Source: Peptoniphilus lacrimalis DSM 7455 (lineage in GTDB: Bacteria; Bacillota; Clostridia; Tissierellales; Peptoniphilaceae). From it: 64,000 bases of DNA. The DNA is taken from positions 229,060 through 293,059 of the forward strand of contig NZ_KB900367.1 in NCBI RefSeq assembly GCF_000378725.1. Direction: 5' to 3'. The notes below the pieces were generated by a model, which did not search any database, had not been told where the DNA came from, and worked only from the letters and a program-made list of their open reading frames with translations. Positions 51,683 through 62,353 of the stretch are shown one piece after another; the first letter of the stretch is position 1, and each line of letters begins with the position of its first letter. A program made the position numbers and the translations under genes.

Positions 51683-51913
51683 AAATACATTGTATCAAAA
51701 AAGGCGAGGATTTTTATGTTTCCTCGTCTTTTTTCTATGATGGGACTTTTGCAACAGCCCTTTGTATTTTATTAATTATAATAATATAGTATAAAATTAA
51801 TAGGATATTATTTAAATATTTAAAATTAAAATTCTTACAACGAGTATAGAGAAGTTGGTAAATTTTATTTTTAAAGGTATTGTATTAGTTGAAATTATAT
51901 TGTATAATATAAA

Positions 51914-51930
51914 TGTCAAAGATAGTCAAA
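51914..51930 (+). promoter_or_regulatory. CtsR operator at the dnaJ-like/clpB promoter
   Basis: TGTCAAA-GAT-AGTCAAA matches the CtsR heptad pair (RGTCAAA-NAN-RGTCAAA). It sits directly after TATAAT (51903-51908; -35 TTGTAT at 51880), covering the likely transcription start. No ctsR gene is in the window. Confidence 0.85.
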
Positions 51931-51954
51931 CTATTTGACAGGAGGTGCTTAATT

Positions 51955-52887
51955 TTGGAGTACAAAGATTATTATAAAATACTTGGAGTAGATAAGGATT
52001 CAAGTCCTAAAGAGATAAAGAGTGCTTTTAGGAAACTTGCAAAAAAATATCACCCAGACCTTAATCCTAATGATCCAAAGGCTCAAGAAAAATTCAAGGA
52101 AATTAACGAGGCCTATGAAGTTTTATCTGACAAGGATAAAAAGGCTAAGTATGATGCTTTTGGTTCAAATTATGATTTTTCAGGTGGTTATAATTTTGAC
52201 CCAAGTGCTTATGGCTACACTTATACTACCGGCGGTTCTTCTGAAGATTTTTCAGATTTCTTTGATATGATTTTTGGTTCAAATGCAAGGAGAGCTTCTT
52301 CAGCAAAGGGTTCAAAATTTTCTTTTAATCTTGATGATTTATTTTCTGGAAGAAACTCAAATAGAACTAATCACAATTATGCTAAAGCTGATAGCCCTAA
52401 ATATGAATCTGAACTTTCTATTTCCATTGAAGATGCCTATAAGGGTGTAGATAAAAAAGTTGGACTTTCCATTAATGGAAAACAAAAGGAAATTAATGTA
52501 AAAATTCCACGCGGTATTACTCGTGGTAAGAAAATAAAAGTTAAAGGCTCAAAGTTTGATTTACCAGGCGATGTGCTTTTTAAAATAAATATTAATGATT
52601 CTGACAATCTAAGACTAAAAGGTATTGATATTTATAAAAATGTTGAGGTTAGACCTTGGACTGCTCTTTTAGGTGGAGAAAAAACTATTGATACTTTTGA
52701 AGGAAAAATTAAGATAAAAATCCCTAAAAATTTGAGTCCTGGTAAAAAATTGAGAATACCAGCCAAGGGTTTTAAGGATATGAAAAACAATAAAGGTGAT
52801 TTGTATATTGAATTTACTATTGCAAATCCGACAAATTTAACTAAGGAACAATTAGAATTATATAAAAAGTTAGAAGAAATTAGCTAG
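51955..52887 (+). CDS. DnaJ-family J-protein (CbpA-like)
   Basis: The 310-aa co-chaperone has an N-terminal J domain ([71 protein letters not shown] intact), a G/F/S-rich linker (~75-135) and the two C-terminal beta domains, with no zinc-finger CxxCxGxG repeats, so it is CbpA-like rather than DnaJ. I choose TTG 51955 behind AGGAGG (9-base spacing); ATG 51913 lies before that site and inside the CtsR operator. Operon with clpB, 10 bases apart. Confidence 0.9.
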   Translation: MEYKDYYKILGVDKDSSPKEIKSAFRKLAKKYHPDLNPNDPKAQEKFKEINEAYEVLSDKDKKAKYDAFGSNYDFSGGYNFDPSAYGYTYTTGGSSEDFSDFFDMIFGSNARRASSAKGSKFSFNLDDLFSGRNSNRTNHNYAKADSPKYESELSISIEDAYKGVDKKVGLSINGKQKEINVKIPRGITRGKKIKVKGSKFDLPGDVLFKININDSDNLRLKGIDIYKNVEVRPWTALLGGEKTIDTFEGKIKIKIPKNLSPGKKLRIPAKGFKDMKNNKGDLYIEFTIANPTNLTKEQLELYKKLEEIS

Positions 52888-52897
52888 GAGGTATGTT

Positions 52898-55477
52898 ATG
52901 AATTTTGAAAAATATACGCAAAAATCTCTTCAAGCGATAAAAGATGCAACAGATATTGCAAGAGAATATGGCAATCCTCAAGTTAAGGAAATTCATTTAA
53001 ATTATGCTCTTTTAAATGATAATGATGGGCTTATACCGAGGGTTCTAGATTACATGGATGTAAATAAAGAAGCCGTGAAATCTGAGCTTTTAAGAGTTAT
53101 ACAAAGACTTCCTCGCCAAAGTGGAGGCTCTTTGAGTGCTGATGAATCATACACTAGGGCTCTAGATCAAGCTGAAAAAAATATGACAAAATTTGGAGAT
53201 GATTATTTATCTGTTGAACATATTTATATGGCTCTTTTAAATTTAAAGGGAACAGACTCATCTTCTGTTTTTAAAAAATATGGTATAAATAGTGATAATT
53301 TTCTTTCTGCTTTACAAAAAATTAGAGGAAACCAAAATGTAAGAACTGATAATCCTGAAGATACCTATGATGCTTTAAAAAAGTATGGTAGAGATTTAAC
53401 TAAAGAAGCTAAAGAAGCTAAAATGGATCCAGTTATAGGTAGGGATGAAGAAGTTAGAAATGTTATTAGAATTTTGTCTAGAAGGACAAAAAATAATCCT
53501 TGTCTTATTGGTCCTCCAGGAGTAGGTAAAACTGCAATTGTTGAAGGACTAGCCCAAAGAATCATAAATGAAGATGTGCCTGAAGGCTTAAAAGGAAAAA
53601 CAGTTTTCTCTCTTGATATGGGTGCCTTAGTCGCTGGTGCAAAATATAGAGGCGAGTTTGAAGAAAGACTTAAAGCTGTCCTTTCTGAAGTAGAAAAATC
53701 AGAGGGCAATATTATTTTATTTATAGATGAAATTCATAATATTGTGGGTGCAGGAAAGACTGAAGGTGCAATGGATGCCTCAAATCTTTTAAAACCAATG
53801 CTTGCAAGAGGAGAACTCCACGCAATTGGTGCAACCACTCTTGATGAATACAGAAAATATATTGAAAAGGATCCTGCTCTTGAAAGAAGATTTCAAAAAG
53901 TTATTGTAAATGAACCAAGTGTTGAAGATACTATCTCAATCTTAAGAGGTTTGAAATCAAAATATGAAATTTTCCATGGTATAAGAATTTCTGATTCAGC
54001 AGTTATAGCTGCTGCAACCCTATCAAATAGATATATTACTGATAGATTTTTGCCAGACAAGGCAATTGATTTAATGGATGAATCTTGTGCAATGCTAAGA
54101 ACAGAAATTGATTCAATGCCTACAGAAATTGATGATGTGAGAAGAAAAATCTTACAACTTGAAATTGAAAGAGAAGCATTAAAAAAGGAAAAAGATGATG
54201 CATCAAAGAAAAGACTTGAAAATTTGGAAAAAGAACTTTCTGAAGAAAAATCTGATTTTGACAGATTAAAATCAAGATGGGAAAGTGAAAAGAAAGAAAT
54301 AGACAAAGAAAAAGTTGTTAAAGAAAAAATTGAAAATGTAAATCATCAAATTGAAGAAGCACAAAGGTCTTATAATTTAGAAAAACTTTCTGAACTTAGA
54401 TATGGAACCCTTCCTAAATTAGAAGAAGAGTTAAAAGAACTTCAAACCAACAAAAAAGATGATACCATGGTTAAAGAAGAAGTAACCGAAGATGAAATTG
54501 CCTATGTAGTTTCAAGATGGACTGGTATTCCTGTAGAAAAGTTGAATCAAAGTCAAAGAGATAAGCTTTTAGATTTAGGAAATATTCTCCACAAAAGAGT
54601 TATAGGTCAAGACGAAGCTGTTCAAGTTGTTACAGATGCAGTTATTCGTGCAAGAGCAGGCTTAAAAGCTGAAAATAGACCCATAGGTTCCTTTATATTT
54701 TTAGGACCAACAGGAGTTGGAAAAACAGAAACAGCAAAAGCTTTGACAGAAGCCTTATTTGATGATGAAAAAAATATGATTAGAATTGATATGAGTGAAT
54801 ATATGGAAAAATTCTCCGTATCAAGACTTGTAGGTTCACCTCCAGGATATGTAGGTTATGAAGAAGGAGGTCAACTAACAGAAGCTGTTAGAAGAAAACC
54901 CTATAGCGTAATATTATTCGATGAAATTGAAAAGGCTCATCCTGATGCATTTAATATTTTACTTCAAGTCCTAGATGATGGAAGACTTACAGATAATCAA
55001 GGTAGAACTGTAGATTTCAAGAACACAGTTATTATCATGACATCTAATATCGGAAGTCAATACTTGATAGATGGAATAGAAGAAAATGGTCAAATTTCTC
55101 AAAGTGCAAGAAATGAAGTTGATAAAGAACTTAGAAGTAGATTCAGACCTGAATTTTTAAATAGGGTTGATGAAATAGTATTATTTAAGCCTTTAGTTAA
55201 GGACCAAATCTATAAAATTATTAAACAAACTATAAAAGATATAGAAGAAAAACTTTCTGATAGACAAATAAAAATTGAAGTTACACAAGAAGCTTTAGAA
55301 TTTATTTTAAAGGCATCTTTTGATATCAATTATGGAGCAAGACCAGTAAAAAGATACATCAACCAAAGTATTGAAACAAAACTTTCACTACTTTTAATAA
55401 AGGGAGAAGTTACAGAAAATAGCACTGTAATTGTTGATGTTAAAAATAATGAATTAGACTTAACTGTAAAAAAATAA
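52898..55477 (+). CDS. clpB: ClpB disaggregase
   Basis: The 859-aa Hsp100 chaperone rescues aggregated proteins with DnaK/J. It has an N domain (1-145), NBD1 with Walker A GPPGVGKT, the M-domain coiled coil (~400-525), and NBD2 with Walker [34 protein letters not shown] and a C-terminal domain. The M domain separates it from ClpC/ClpE. The ATG follows GGAGG. Control by the upstream CtsR box is inferred from the site. Confidence 0.97.
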   Translation: MNFEKYTQKSLQAIKDATDIAREYGNPQVKEIHLNYALLNDNDGLIPRVLDYMDVNKEAVKSELLRVIQRLPRQSGGSLSADESYTRALDQAEKNMTKFGDDYLSVEHIYMALLNLKGTDSSSVFKKYGINSDNFLSALQKIRGNQNVRTDNPEDTYDALKKYGRDLTKEAKEAKMDPVIGRDEEVRNVIRILSRRTKNNPCLIGPPGVGKTAIVEGLAQRIINEDVPEGLKGKTVFSLDMGALVAGAKYRGEFEERLKAVLSEVEKSEGNIILFIDEIHNIVGAGKTEGAMDASNLLKPMLARGELHAIGATTLDEYRKYIEKDPALERRFQKVIVNEPSVEDTISILRGLKSKYEIFHGIRISDSAVIAAATLSNRYITDRFLPDKAIDLMDESCAMLRTEIDSMPTEIDDVRRKILQLEIEREALKKEKDDASKKRLENLEKELSEEKSDFDRLKSRWESEKKEIDKEKVVKEKIENVNHQIEEAQRSYNLEKLSELRYGTLPKLEEELKELQTNKKDDTMVKEEVTEDEIAYVVSRWTGIPVEKLNQSQRDKLLDLGNILHKRVIGQDEAVQVVTDAVIRARAGLKAENRPIGSFIFLGPTGVGKTETAKALTEALFDDEKNMIRIDMSEYMEKFSVSRLVGSPPGYVGYEEGGQLTEAVRRKPYSVILFDEIEKAHPDAFNILLQVLDDGRLTDNQGRTVDFKNTVIIMTSNIGSQYLIDGIEENGQISQSARNEVDKELRSRFRPEFLNRVDEIVLFKPLVKDQIYKIIKQTIKDIEEKLSDRQIKIEVTQEALEFILKASFDINYGARPVKRYINQSIETKLSLLLIKGEVTENSTVIVDVKNNELDLTVKK

Positions 55478-55496
55478 ATAATAAATAATAATTAAT

Positions 55497-55536
55497 AGCT
55501 GTAGCAGCCTAAAAAATGCTGGGACAGCTATTTTTT
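55497..55536 (+). terminator. Terminator after clpB
   Basis: AGCTGT-AG-CAGC pairs with GCTG-GG-ACAGCT, followed by six T residues. Confidence 0.85.
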
Positions 55537-55622
55537 ATATTAAAAACATATTTTATTTAATTCATTATTTTATAAAATTATGATAAAATATATTCATTGT
55601 TTTATAAGGAGGTAGTATTAAT

Positions 55623-56933
55623 TTGAATTCTAGTTTTTTGGAAAGAAAATTTTCATTAACAAAACGAGGAACAAATGCTAGAACAGAATTTCTTGCAGGA
55701 TTAACAACATTTATGACAATGTCATATATTTTAATTGTTAATCCAACAATGCTAGGTAAGGCTGGAATGGACCAAGGTGGGGTATTCACCGCGACAATAA
55801 TTTCATCTGTTATTGCAATGTTATTTATGGGTCTTTATGCAAATTTCCCCTTTGCTCTTTCTGCTGGGATGGGACTTAACGCATTCTTTACTTTTTCCAT
55901 TGTTATCGGTATGGGTCATGATTGGTCTTATGCACTAACGGCTGTATTTTTAGAAGGTATTATTTTTATTTTCTTATCTATTTTTAAGGTTCGTGAAGCT
56001 TTATTTAAAGCGATTCCTTTGCAACTTAAAAATGCAGTATCAGTAGGTATAGGACTTTTTATTGCAATGATTGGTGCCACAAATTCTGGAATAGTTGTAG
56101 CTAACGAATCAACATTTCTTGCTTTGGGAAATTTAGTAAGTAAGGAAGTATTAGTTACATTTTTCTCACTATTAATTATGGGTATTTTATCAGCAAAAAA
56201 AGTTAAAGGTGCACTTTTATATGGAATTATTGGCGGTACAATTTTAGGACTTATTTTGGGAGTTACTCAATTACCTTCACAAGGGATTTTATCTTTGCCA
56301 CCAAGTTTAAAACCAGTAGCTTTTAAACTTCATTGGGATAATATTTTTACCTTAGATATGTTTTCAGTAATGTTTACATTCTTATTTGTTGATATTTTCG
56401 ATACCTTAGGAACCATTACAGGTGTAGCAACAAAGGCTAATATGCTTGATGAAAAGGGTAATCTTCCAGGTATAGGAAAAGCATTATTATCAGATGCAAT
56501 CGGAACAGTTGTAGGTGCACTTTTAGGTACAAGTACAATTACAACTTTTGTTGAAAGTGCAAGTGGGGTAACTGATGGAGGTAGAACTGGACTTACTTCT
56601 TTATCTGTTGCATTTTTCTTCTTCTTATCCCTATTCTTATTCCCATTATTTTCAATAGTGCCTTCTCAAGCAACAGCAGCAGCTCTTATTATTGTCGGTC
56701 TATTTATGATGAGTCCTATCAAAAATATTGACCTTGATGATTATACTGAATCATTACCAGCATTTTTGACAATAATAATGATGCCTTTTGCATATTCAAT
56801 AGCTGAAGGTATTTCTATAGGAATGATTTCTTATGTATTTTTAAAAGTAACAACTGGTAAATACAAAGATGTTTCACCTGTTATGTATATTTTAGCTATA
56901 GTATTTATTGTTAGGTATATAAGAATGTTCTAA
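55623..56933 (+). CDS. NCS2-family purine permease (AzgA-like)
   Basis: The 436-aa transporter imports adenine/guanine/hypoxanthine with protons. It starts TTG 55623 behind AAGGAGG (NSSFLERKFSLTKRGTNARTEFLAGLTTFMTMSYILIVNPTML, the AzgA N terminus). There are ~12 TM segments, ANFPFALSAGMGLNAFFTFS, VDIFDTLGTITGVATKANM and ESASGVTDGGRTGLTSL. It is monocistronic with its own terminator. Exact purine specificity cannot be read from the sequence. Confidence 0.93.
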   Translation: MNSSFLERKFSLTKRGTNARTEFLAGLTTFMTMSYILIVNPTMLGKAGMDQGGVFTATIISSVIAMLFMGLYANFPFALSAGMGLNAFFTFSIVIGMGHDWSYALTAVFLEGIIFIFLSIFKVREALFKAIPLQLKNAVSVGIGLFIAMIGATNSGIVVANESTFLALGNLVSKEVLVTFFSLLIMGILSAKKVKGALLYGIIGGTILGLILGVTQLPSQGILSLPPSLKPVAFKLHWDNIFTLDMFSVMFTFLFVDIFDTLGTITGVATKANMLDEKGNLPGIGKALLSDAIGTVVGALLGTSTITTFVESASGVTDGGRTGLTSLSVAFFFFLSLFLFPLFSIVPSQATAAALIIVGLFMMSPIKNIDLDDYTESLPAFLTIIMMPFAYSIAEGISIGMISYVFLKVTTGKYKDVSPVMYILAIVFIVRYIRMF

Positions 56934-56985
56934 AAAGAACTCATATTTAAATATATAGTTTTTTAGAATATTAAATTATTTTATC

Positions 56986-57015
56986 AAAAAAAGGTCGGAT
57001 TTTTCCGACCTTTTT
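56986..57015. terminator. Bidirectional terminator
   Basis: AAAAAGGTCGGA pairs with TCCGACCTTTTT around four T residues. It ends the permease transcript and can end the convergent MMPL operon. Confidence 0.9.
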
Positions 57016-57082
57016 AAATTTACAAAGTATCTTATATTTTATATTGGAAAAATATGGGAGTCCATATAAATTCATTTATAAA

Positions 57083-59500
57083 TTATTTTATTTTTTCAAT
57101 TATTCTCGATTTTGTATCAAAGCCAACACTTGTTCCTGTAAAAGAATTTTCCTCCCTGGCAAGGTCTGACATTGTATCAACAATTTCTTTAAATTCAGGA
57201 AGTTCTTGGGTTTTTCTATCAAGTTCATCTATGCCTTTTTGTTTGAATTCTAAAAGTTTTTCTGTAAAAAATCTCATATTATTATCAATAAGATTACTGC
57301 CATTTTTTAGTTCGGTAGTTCCTGAATTCAACTCAACAATTCCATCATTTAATTTTTTTATTCCATCTCTCATTGGAACAATACCTTCAGTTTTTAATCT
57401 TGGAAAATCATTAAACATTTTTGATTTATCTTTAAATTCTAAAAGACCATTTGATAGTTCATTTGCTCCTGAATTAAGTTTTGAAGAATTTGAGTCGAGT
57501 TCAGCTATGGCATCGGTAAATTTACTTACACCATCTTCACTTTGTTCCGTACCTTGTCTAAGTTTAGTTGATCCTTCTTTTAATTTAGTAGTTGCATCAT
57601 CTAGTTTTATAAGAGAATCTGACAATTTTGTGATTTGTGAAGTATCTAATTTTGAAGAGGCCTCATCCATTGCTTTTTCAAGTTCAGAGTTAATTTTATC
57701 TGCACCAATATATAGTTCTTCTGTTCCAGTTTGCAATGCTTGAAGACCTTCAGGCAGTTGTGACAAACCTGCATTTATTTTACTTGAATTTTCTGCTAAT
57801 TGTCCTATTCCTCTTGGTAAGTCTTTTAGACCTTGCAAATGTGCTGACATTCCACTTAATTGTTTAAGCCCTTGAAGGTTGTTTCCAATTGTTTGGGTTT
57901 TTGTTCCGATATTTTGTGCATTTTGTCCAATATTTTGTGCAGCTCCTACTAACTTTGCAACAGCTTGTTGAGCCGCAGGATCTTGGCTTCTACTTAAAAT
58001 GGCTATAGCATTTTGTATTTCTTGAACTGATCCTCCAATTTGTCCTGCACTATTGCCTATACTTTTAAGATCACTTTCAACGTTAATAGTTCCAAGTCCT
58101 GATAAGTCAGGAATAGTCATTTCTTGAACTTTAGAATTTAGCATTTGTAAACCGGCATCAAACTGTTTTTCTCCTTCTGCAAGTTGAGCTACACTTGCAG
58201 ATGCTTTTGATGCACCTTCATTTAGTTTATTGGCTCCTGCAGAAATTTTTCCTATTCCATCTTTTAGCTCAAGAAGTTTAGTCATTGCTTGATTTTTAAG
58301 TTCATCAACTTTACTTAATTTACTTGACCCTTCTCTAAGTTTAGTTGTAGCATCTTTTAATTTTCCAATGCCATCATCTAATTCAACTGATCCATCCTTT
58401 AATTTTTTTGCACCATCTTTCATTTCTCCTGTTTTCTCATTCATCTTTCCAACAGCAGATGTGTAGTCATTTATACCATTAGTAAGTTTATTTCCACCTT
58501 CATACATTTCTTCGGCATATCCCGGTACAGGTTTTACTTTTTCAATTACTTCATCAAATTTATCTTCAAATTCTCCGGATTTTTCATAGAGTTCATCAGA
58601 TCCGTCATGAAGTTTTTTTACTCCTCCTCCCATTTCTGAAAGACCGTCATTTAATTTATGTTGTGCATCTGATAATTTTTCAGATGCATCAACTAATTTT
58701 TGGGAATTATCTTCAAGCTCTCTTACGCCGTTACGCAATTTATCAATAGATTTAATATTAACTTCATTTTGGAATAACTCATTTGATATAAGAGCGTATA
58801 TTTCAGCAGGTTCGTAATCTTTTATATCCATTTCAATTTCGACTTCATTCCTAAATTCTTCCATTTGTCTGTCATCAAGTATTGTTTCAAAATTTTCTTT
58901 TAGACCTGGTGTTAAAACGGAAGTTATAACCTGATTTTTTCCATCTTTTATAATTTTTGCATCATCAGATTCTATATTTGAAGCAATTTCTTGTCCTAAA
59001 GTCATGGCTACTACAACAGTGTAAGGTGCATAAATTTTTGTTTTTTTTCCATTGATTTTTTTGATGACGTACTTATAATTTTCTGCGGATAAAACTATTT
59101 TTAAATGTCCTGATTTTCCTTTTAATTGACTATTTTGTATCTTTTCACCATCAAGATAATATTCAACATTAACATCAACTGGGATTTCTTTTTCACTCTT
59201 TCCTTGGTAGTAGATATCTTTGACATTTTCATCCCAATAAATATAACCGTTATTATCTTTTATTTGTTCATCCGTTTTTAAATTTTTAACTTTTTTTAAG
59301 TTGGTTTTGTCTTTTCCTTTTATATTTTCTTCAGAATTTAACCATACTGATACAGTTTTATCTTTTATATTTTCATCTTCTTTTAAAACATAAACCGTTT
59401 CACTTTTATTTATTACACTTGACTGTGCAAAAACGGTATTTGTTAAAATCATTGAAGATAAAGCGATTGAGATTATTTTTTTATTTAGATTTTTATTCAT
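57083..59500 (-). CDS. Secreted heptad-repeat protein (YhgE/Pip-associated type)
   Basis: The 805-aa protein has a signal peptide (MNKNLNKKIISIALSSMILTNTVFA), an N-terminal ~170-aa beta domain (VYVLKEDENIKDKTVSVWLN) and then a long region of X-X-X-Leu-X-X-Gly heptads (KLNDGLSEMGGGVKKLHDGSDELYEKSGEF, KLKDGSVELDDGIGKLKD) interrupted by coiled-coil helices. Such proteins are known as companions of MMPL or YhgE/Pip membrane proteins. It overlaps the MMPL gene by 8 bases. Role probably a scaffold or periplasm-like adaptor of the exporter. No C-terminal TM anchor is visible. Confidence 0.8.
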   Translation of the reverse strand: MNKNLNKKIISIALSSMILTNTVFAQSSVINKSETVYVLKEDENIKDKTVSVWLNSEENIKGKDKTNLKKVKNLKTDEQIKDNNGYIYWDENVKDIYYQGKSEKEIPVDVNVEYYLDGEKIQNSQLKGKSGHLKIVLSAENYKYVIKKINGKKTKIYAPYTVVVAMTLGQEIASNIESDDAKIIKDGKNQVITSVLTPGLKENFETILDDRQMEEFRNEVEIEMDIKDYEPAEIYALISNELFQNEVNIKSIDKLRNGVRELEDNSQKLVDASEKLSDAQHKLNDGLSEMGGGVKKLHDGSDELYEKSGEFEDKFDEVIEKVKPVPGYAEEMYEGGNKLTNGINDYTSAVGKMNEKTGEMKDGAKKLKDGSVELDDGIGKLKDATTKLREGSSKLSKVDELKNQAMTKLLELKDGIGKISAGANKLNEGASKASASVAQLAEGEKQFDAGLQMLNSKVQEMTIPDLSGLGTINVESDLKSIGNSAGQIGGSVQEIQNAIAILSRSQDPAAQQAVAKLVGAAQNIGQNAQNIGTKTQTIGNNLQGLKQLSGMSAHLQGLKDLPRGIGQLAENSSKINAGLSQLPEGLQALQTGTEELYIGADKINSELEKAMDEASSKLDTSQITKLSDSLIKLDDATTKLKEGSTKLRQGTEQSEDGVSKFTDAIAELDSNSSKLNSGANELSNGLLEFKDKSKMFNDFPRLKTEGIVPMRDGIKKLNDGIVELNSGTTELKNGSNLIDNNMRFFTEKLLEFKQKGIDELDRKTQELPEFKEIVDTMSDLAREENSFTGTSVGFDTKSRIIEKIK

Positions 59501-61568
59501 TTTTCTTCTCCTTTACTTTTAAACTTTTAGTAGTATTTTTTATAAGTGGAAAACTTATAGATATTATGGCCGGCAATAAGACTAAAATTACCAGCATGCT
59601 TATTATTGCGCCTCTGGCTAAAAATATGCATATTGTTGATACAATCTCCATTTTTGAATACATTCCAACTCCAATAGTTGCAGCCATAAATGAAAGAGCT
59701 GAGGCAACAATTGATTTTGAAGTTTCTTTTACAGAAATCTTAAGAGATTTGTCTACATCTTTTAATTGTTTGTATTCAACTAAAAATCTGTCGGTCATTA
59801 ATATTGAGTAATCTATAGTTGAGCCTAGCTGTATTACACCTATAATTATTGATGTAATAAATGGAATAGTATGATTTAAGTAAAAGGGTATACCCATATT
59901 AATTTGAATTGCCAGTTCAATAGCACCAATTAATACAATAGGTATGCCTATAGACTTAAAAACAATAGCAATGATTAGAAAAACGACTCCTATAGAAATA
60001 GCATTTACAATTTTAAAATCTCTTTCAGAAATTACTGTTAAGTCATCTGTTAACACAGCTTCTCCTGTCAGAAGTCCTTTTTTGTCATATTTATTTATTA
60101 CATTTCTCATATTTTTTATTTGATTTTTAACTTCAGGCGATGCAGTTTGATATTTTGAATTTGTCATTATCATTTGATAGCCGCCCTTTGAAAAATTATC
60201 TTGTAATTTGTTTGGCAAAAATTCTATAGGAAGAGTCACACCTGTGACTGAACTTATACTCAAAACTGAATTTATACCGTCAATTTCTTTTAAATCACTT
60301 ATTAGGTCTTCAAGCGAAGAGTTTGACAGGTCATCTTTTACCAAAATAAAATGTGTGCTTGCCATATCATAATCTTTTTTCATTTTATTAAGGGCAATAA
60401 TTGAATCAAGATCTTGCGGAAGAGACCTATCAAGGTTGTAATATAATTTAGTATGGATTGAACCGTAAATTGCCGGAATAAATAAAACTATAAAAATAGC
60501 AAATAGTGCTTTTTTATGATTTATTGTAAATTCAGCCAATTTATTAAATTCAGGAAGCAATACCTTGTGATTATATTTATTAATAAATTTTTCAACTACA
60601 AGAAGCATAGCCGGAAGCACAATAATAGTAGAAAGAAGTCCTATTAATACTCCCTTACTCATCACAAGACCTATATCTTTACCAAGACCCAGTCGCATAG
60701 CTATTAAAACTATAAAACCTGCAAAGGTTGTAAGAGAAGATGCAAATAGAGATGAAATAGTTTTTTGAATTGCTATATCCATAGCATCATTTTTATTTTC
60801 ACAGTATTTTTTCTCTTCAACATATCTGTGATATAAGAAAATTGAGTAATCCATTGTAACAGCTAGTTGCAAGACGGCAGCTATAGCTTTTGTTAAATAG
60901 GATATTTCTCCTAGAAATATATTTGTGCCAAAATTATAAATAACTGCATAGCCTATAGTTAGTATGAAAACAAAAGGAACTATTGTGGATTCGTTAGTTA
61001 AAGATAAAATTATTAGACCAAGGGCAACAGCAAGACCAACATATAGTGGAGTTTCTTTGTCGATTAAATCCTTAGTATCTTTTACAAGGGCAGAAATTCC
61101 GCTTAAATATTTTTGCTTTGATTCAATTTTTTTTATCTTATCAATGGCATTCATCGTCTTAATAGAAGATGAAGAATCACTGAACTTAACTATCATTAAA
61201 GTTGAATCTTTTGAATAAAAAATATCTTTAATATCATCAGGCAAAAATTCTTGGGGAACCATATCTCCTACAGTAGATGATTTTGATATTACATCTTCAA
61301 CACCGTCAATCTCTAAAATTTTTTCTCTTAAAATTTCAGCCTCATGGTCAGTTCCCTCTAAGATAAGCATTCCCGTTGCTGCATTTTTAAAATCTTTATC
61401 AAGAATTTCTTGTCCCTTAGTTGAGTTTAGGTCTTTAGGTAAATATGATAAGATATCATAATTTACTCCCGTAAGTTTGTAGGCAATTAGGGAAGGGATA
61501 ATTAAAGCTGTCATTATGAGCAAGACAAATTTTGGCCTATGTGATATGAATTTTGTAAATTTTTTCAT
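59493..61568 (-). CDS. MMPL/RND-family exporter
   Basis: The 691-aa protein has 12 TM helices in two repeats of 1+5, each with an extracytoplasmic loop (~40-170 and ~375-530). Sequence marks are DYSIFLYHRYVEEK (TM4 Asp-Tyr pair) and its repeat STIDYSILMTDRFLVEYK, where the paired Asp/Tyr serve proton relay in MMPL proteins. It starts 12 bases after the TetR gene ends and is probably co-transcribed. It exports a lipid-like or drug substrate; which one is unknown. Confidence 0.92.
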   Translation of the reverse strand: MKKFTKFISHRPKFVLLIMTALIIPSLIAYKLTGVNYDILSYLPKDLNSTKGQEILDKDFKNAATGMLILEGTDHEAEILREKILEIDGVEDVISKSSTVGDMVPQEFLPDDIKDIFYSKDSTLMIVKFSDSSSSIKTMNAIDKIKKIESKQKYLSGISALVKDTKDLIDKETPLYVGLAVALGLIILSLTNESTIVPFVFILTIGYAVIYNFGTNIFLGEISYLTKAIAAVLQLAVTMDYSIFLYHRYVEEKKYCENKNDAMDIAIQKTISSLFASSLTTFAGFIVLIAMRLGLGKDIGLVMSKGVLIGLLSTIIVLPAMLLVVEKFINKYNHKVLLPEFNKLAEFTINHKKALFAIFIVLFIPAIYGSIHTKLYYNLDRSLPQDLDSIIALNKMKKDYDMASTHFILVKDDLSNSSLEDLISDLKEIDGINSVLSISSVTGVTLPIEFLPNKLQDNFSKGGYQMIMTNSKYQTASPEVKNQIKNMRNVINKYDKKGLLTGEAVLTDDLTVISERDFKIVNAISIGVVFLIIAIVFKSIGIPIVLIGAIELAIQINMGIPFYLNHTIPFITSIIIGVIQLGSTIDYSILMTDRFLVEYKQLKDVDKSLKISVKETSKSIVASALSFMAATIGVGMYSKMEIVSTICIFLARGAIISMLVILVLLPAIISISFPLIKNTTKSLKVKEKKNE

Positions 61569-61580
61569 ATTATCACTACA

Positions 61581-62165
61581 TTAAAAGACTTTGTCTACGA
61601 TTTTAAAAAGGACAGGTTTCATTTCATCAATACTTAGAACTGAACCTTCCATAAGAGATGATTCACAAGTTGAAAGTACAATTTGAATTGTAAGTGATAA
61701 AATAAAGAGTCTTTCTGATTCCGATAATTTCACAGAAAATAAGTTAGAGTATTTATTTAATACAAAATTTAATGTCGTTTCCGTTTCTTCAAATCTCTCA
61801 TCATTTTCAACTTTGGCATAAAGAGCCCAGTCCAAATTTTTAGAAATAAGATTTAGTTCTAAAGGATTTTGTACCAAATAATCAATTATATAATTAATAA
61901 ATGAAATATATTTTTCTTTAGTATTATTACCTAGGCATTGATCTTCAGCTTTGTAAAATAAATCAGTCATTATATCCAGCACTATTTTTTGTTCAAGATC
62001 TTTTTTATCTTTAAAATATAAATAAAAAGTTCCAAGACCAAAAGTACTTTTTTTCATAATATCCCTAATAGAAGTTTCTTCTATTCCTTTTTCCTTAAAT
62101 GAAAAAAGAGCAGCTTCAGTTATTTTTTTCTCCTTTTCTTTTTTTCTTTCTTCTGACTTTAACAT
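61581..62165 (-). CDS. TetR-family repressor of the MMPL operon
   Basis: The 194-aa protein has a TetR HTH (KKITEAALFSFKEKGIEETSIRDIMKKSTFGLGTFYLYFKDKKDLEQKI) and a helical ligand domain. ATG 62165 follows TGGAGG; the frame open to 62243 would begin upstream of the operators. It is the first gene of the minus-strand operon TetR-MMPL-heptad protein, and two identical-type operators flank its promoter, so autorepression is likely. Confidence 0.93.
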   Translation of the reverse strand: MLKSEERKKEKEKKITEAALFSFKEKGIEETSIRDIMKKSTFGLGTFYLYFKDKKDLEQKIVLDIMTDLFYKAEDQCLGNNTKEKYISFINYIIDYLVQNPLELNLISKNLDWALYAKVENDERFEETETTLNFVLNKYSNLFSVKLSESERLFILSLTIQIVLSTCESSLMEGSVLSIDEMKPVLFKIVDKVF

Positions 62166-62186
62166 AAAACCTCCACTTTCTTTTAT

Positions 62187-62242
62187 TGAACGATGTTCAT
62201 TTAACATAAGAAAAATTATACACTTTTTTTGAACAAAGTTCA
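62187..62242 (-). promoter_or_regulatory. TetR promoter with two operators
   Basis: TGAACGATGTTCA (62187-62199) and TGAACAAAGTTCA (62230-62242) share the form TGAAC-N3-GTTCA. On the minus strand TTGAAC (-35) and TATAAT (plus 62215-62220) are 17 bp apart, so one operator covers the -35 and the other lies after the start point. Centres are 43 bp apart. Confidence 0.85.
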
Positions 62243-62353
62243 ACTATATAAATAAAAAATTTTTTTATTTAATTTTATTTTAGTTGGGTATAATAACAAG
62301 AGTAAAATTACTTTAAATTTTTTAATTTTATTAAATGAAAAAAGGTGTTGATT

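Larger units (their letters stand above)
49944..51772 (-). mobile_element. IS1182-family insertion sequence
   Basis: The 519-aa transposase is flanked by related inverted ends: ATAAAATACAAGGTGATGTT at 49944 and, on the minus strand, ATAAAATACAAAGGGCTGTT at 51772, with GTTGCA next on both sides. GGGCTGTTGCAAAAGTCCC resembles IS1182 ends. Hairpins with T tails (TGATGTTGCAGA/TCTGCAACATCA, 49957-49994; GCGAGGA/TCCTCGT, 51703-51727) lie inside both ends and would block outside transcription. No target duplication was verified. Confidence 0.75.

Noticed and set aside
57054..57743. 229-codon plus-strand ORF rich in Ser/Phe
   Set aside because: It is the mirror of the heptad-repeat gene on the minus strand, with low-complexity composition and no RBS.
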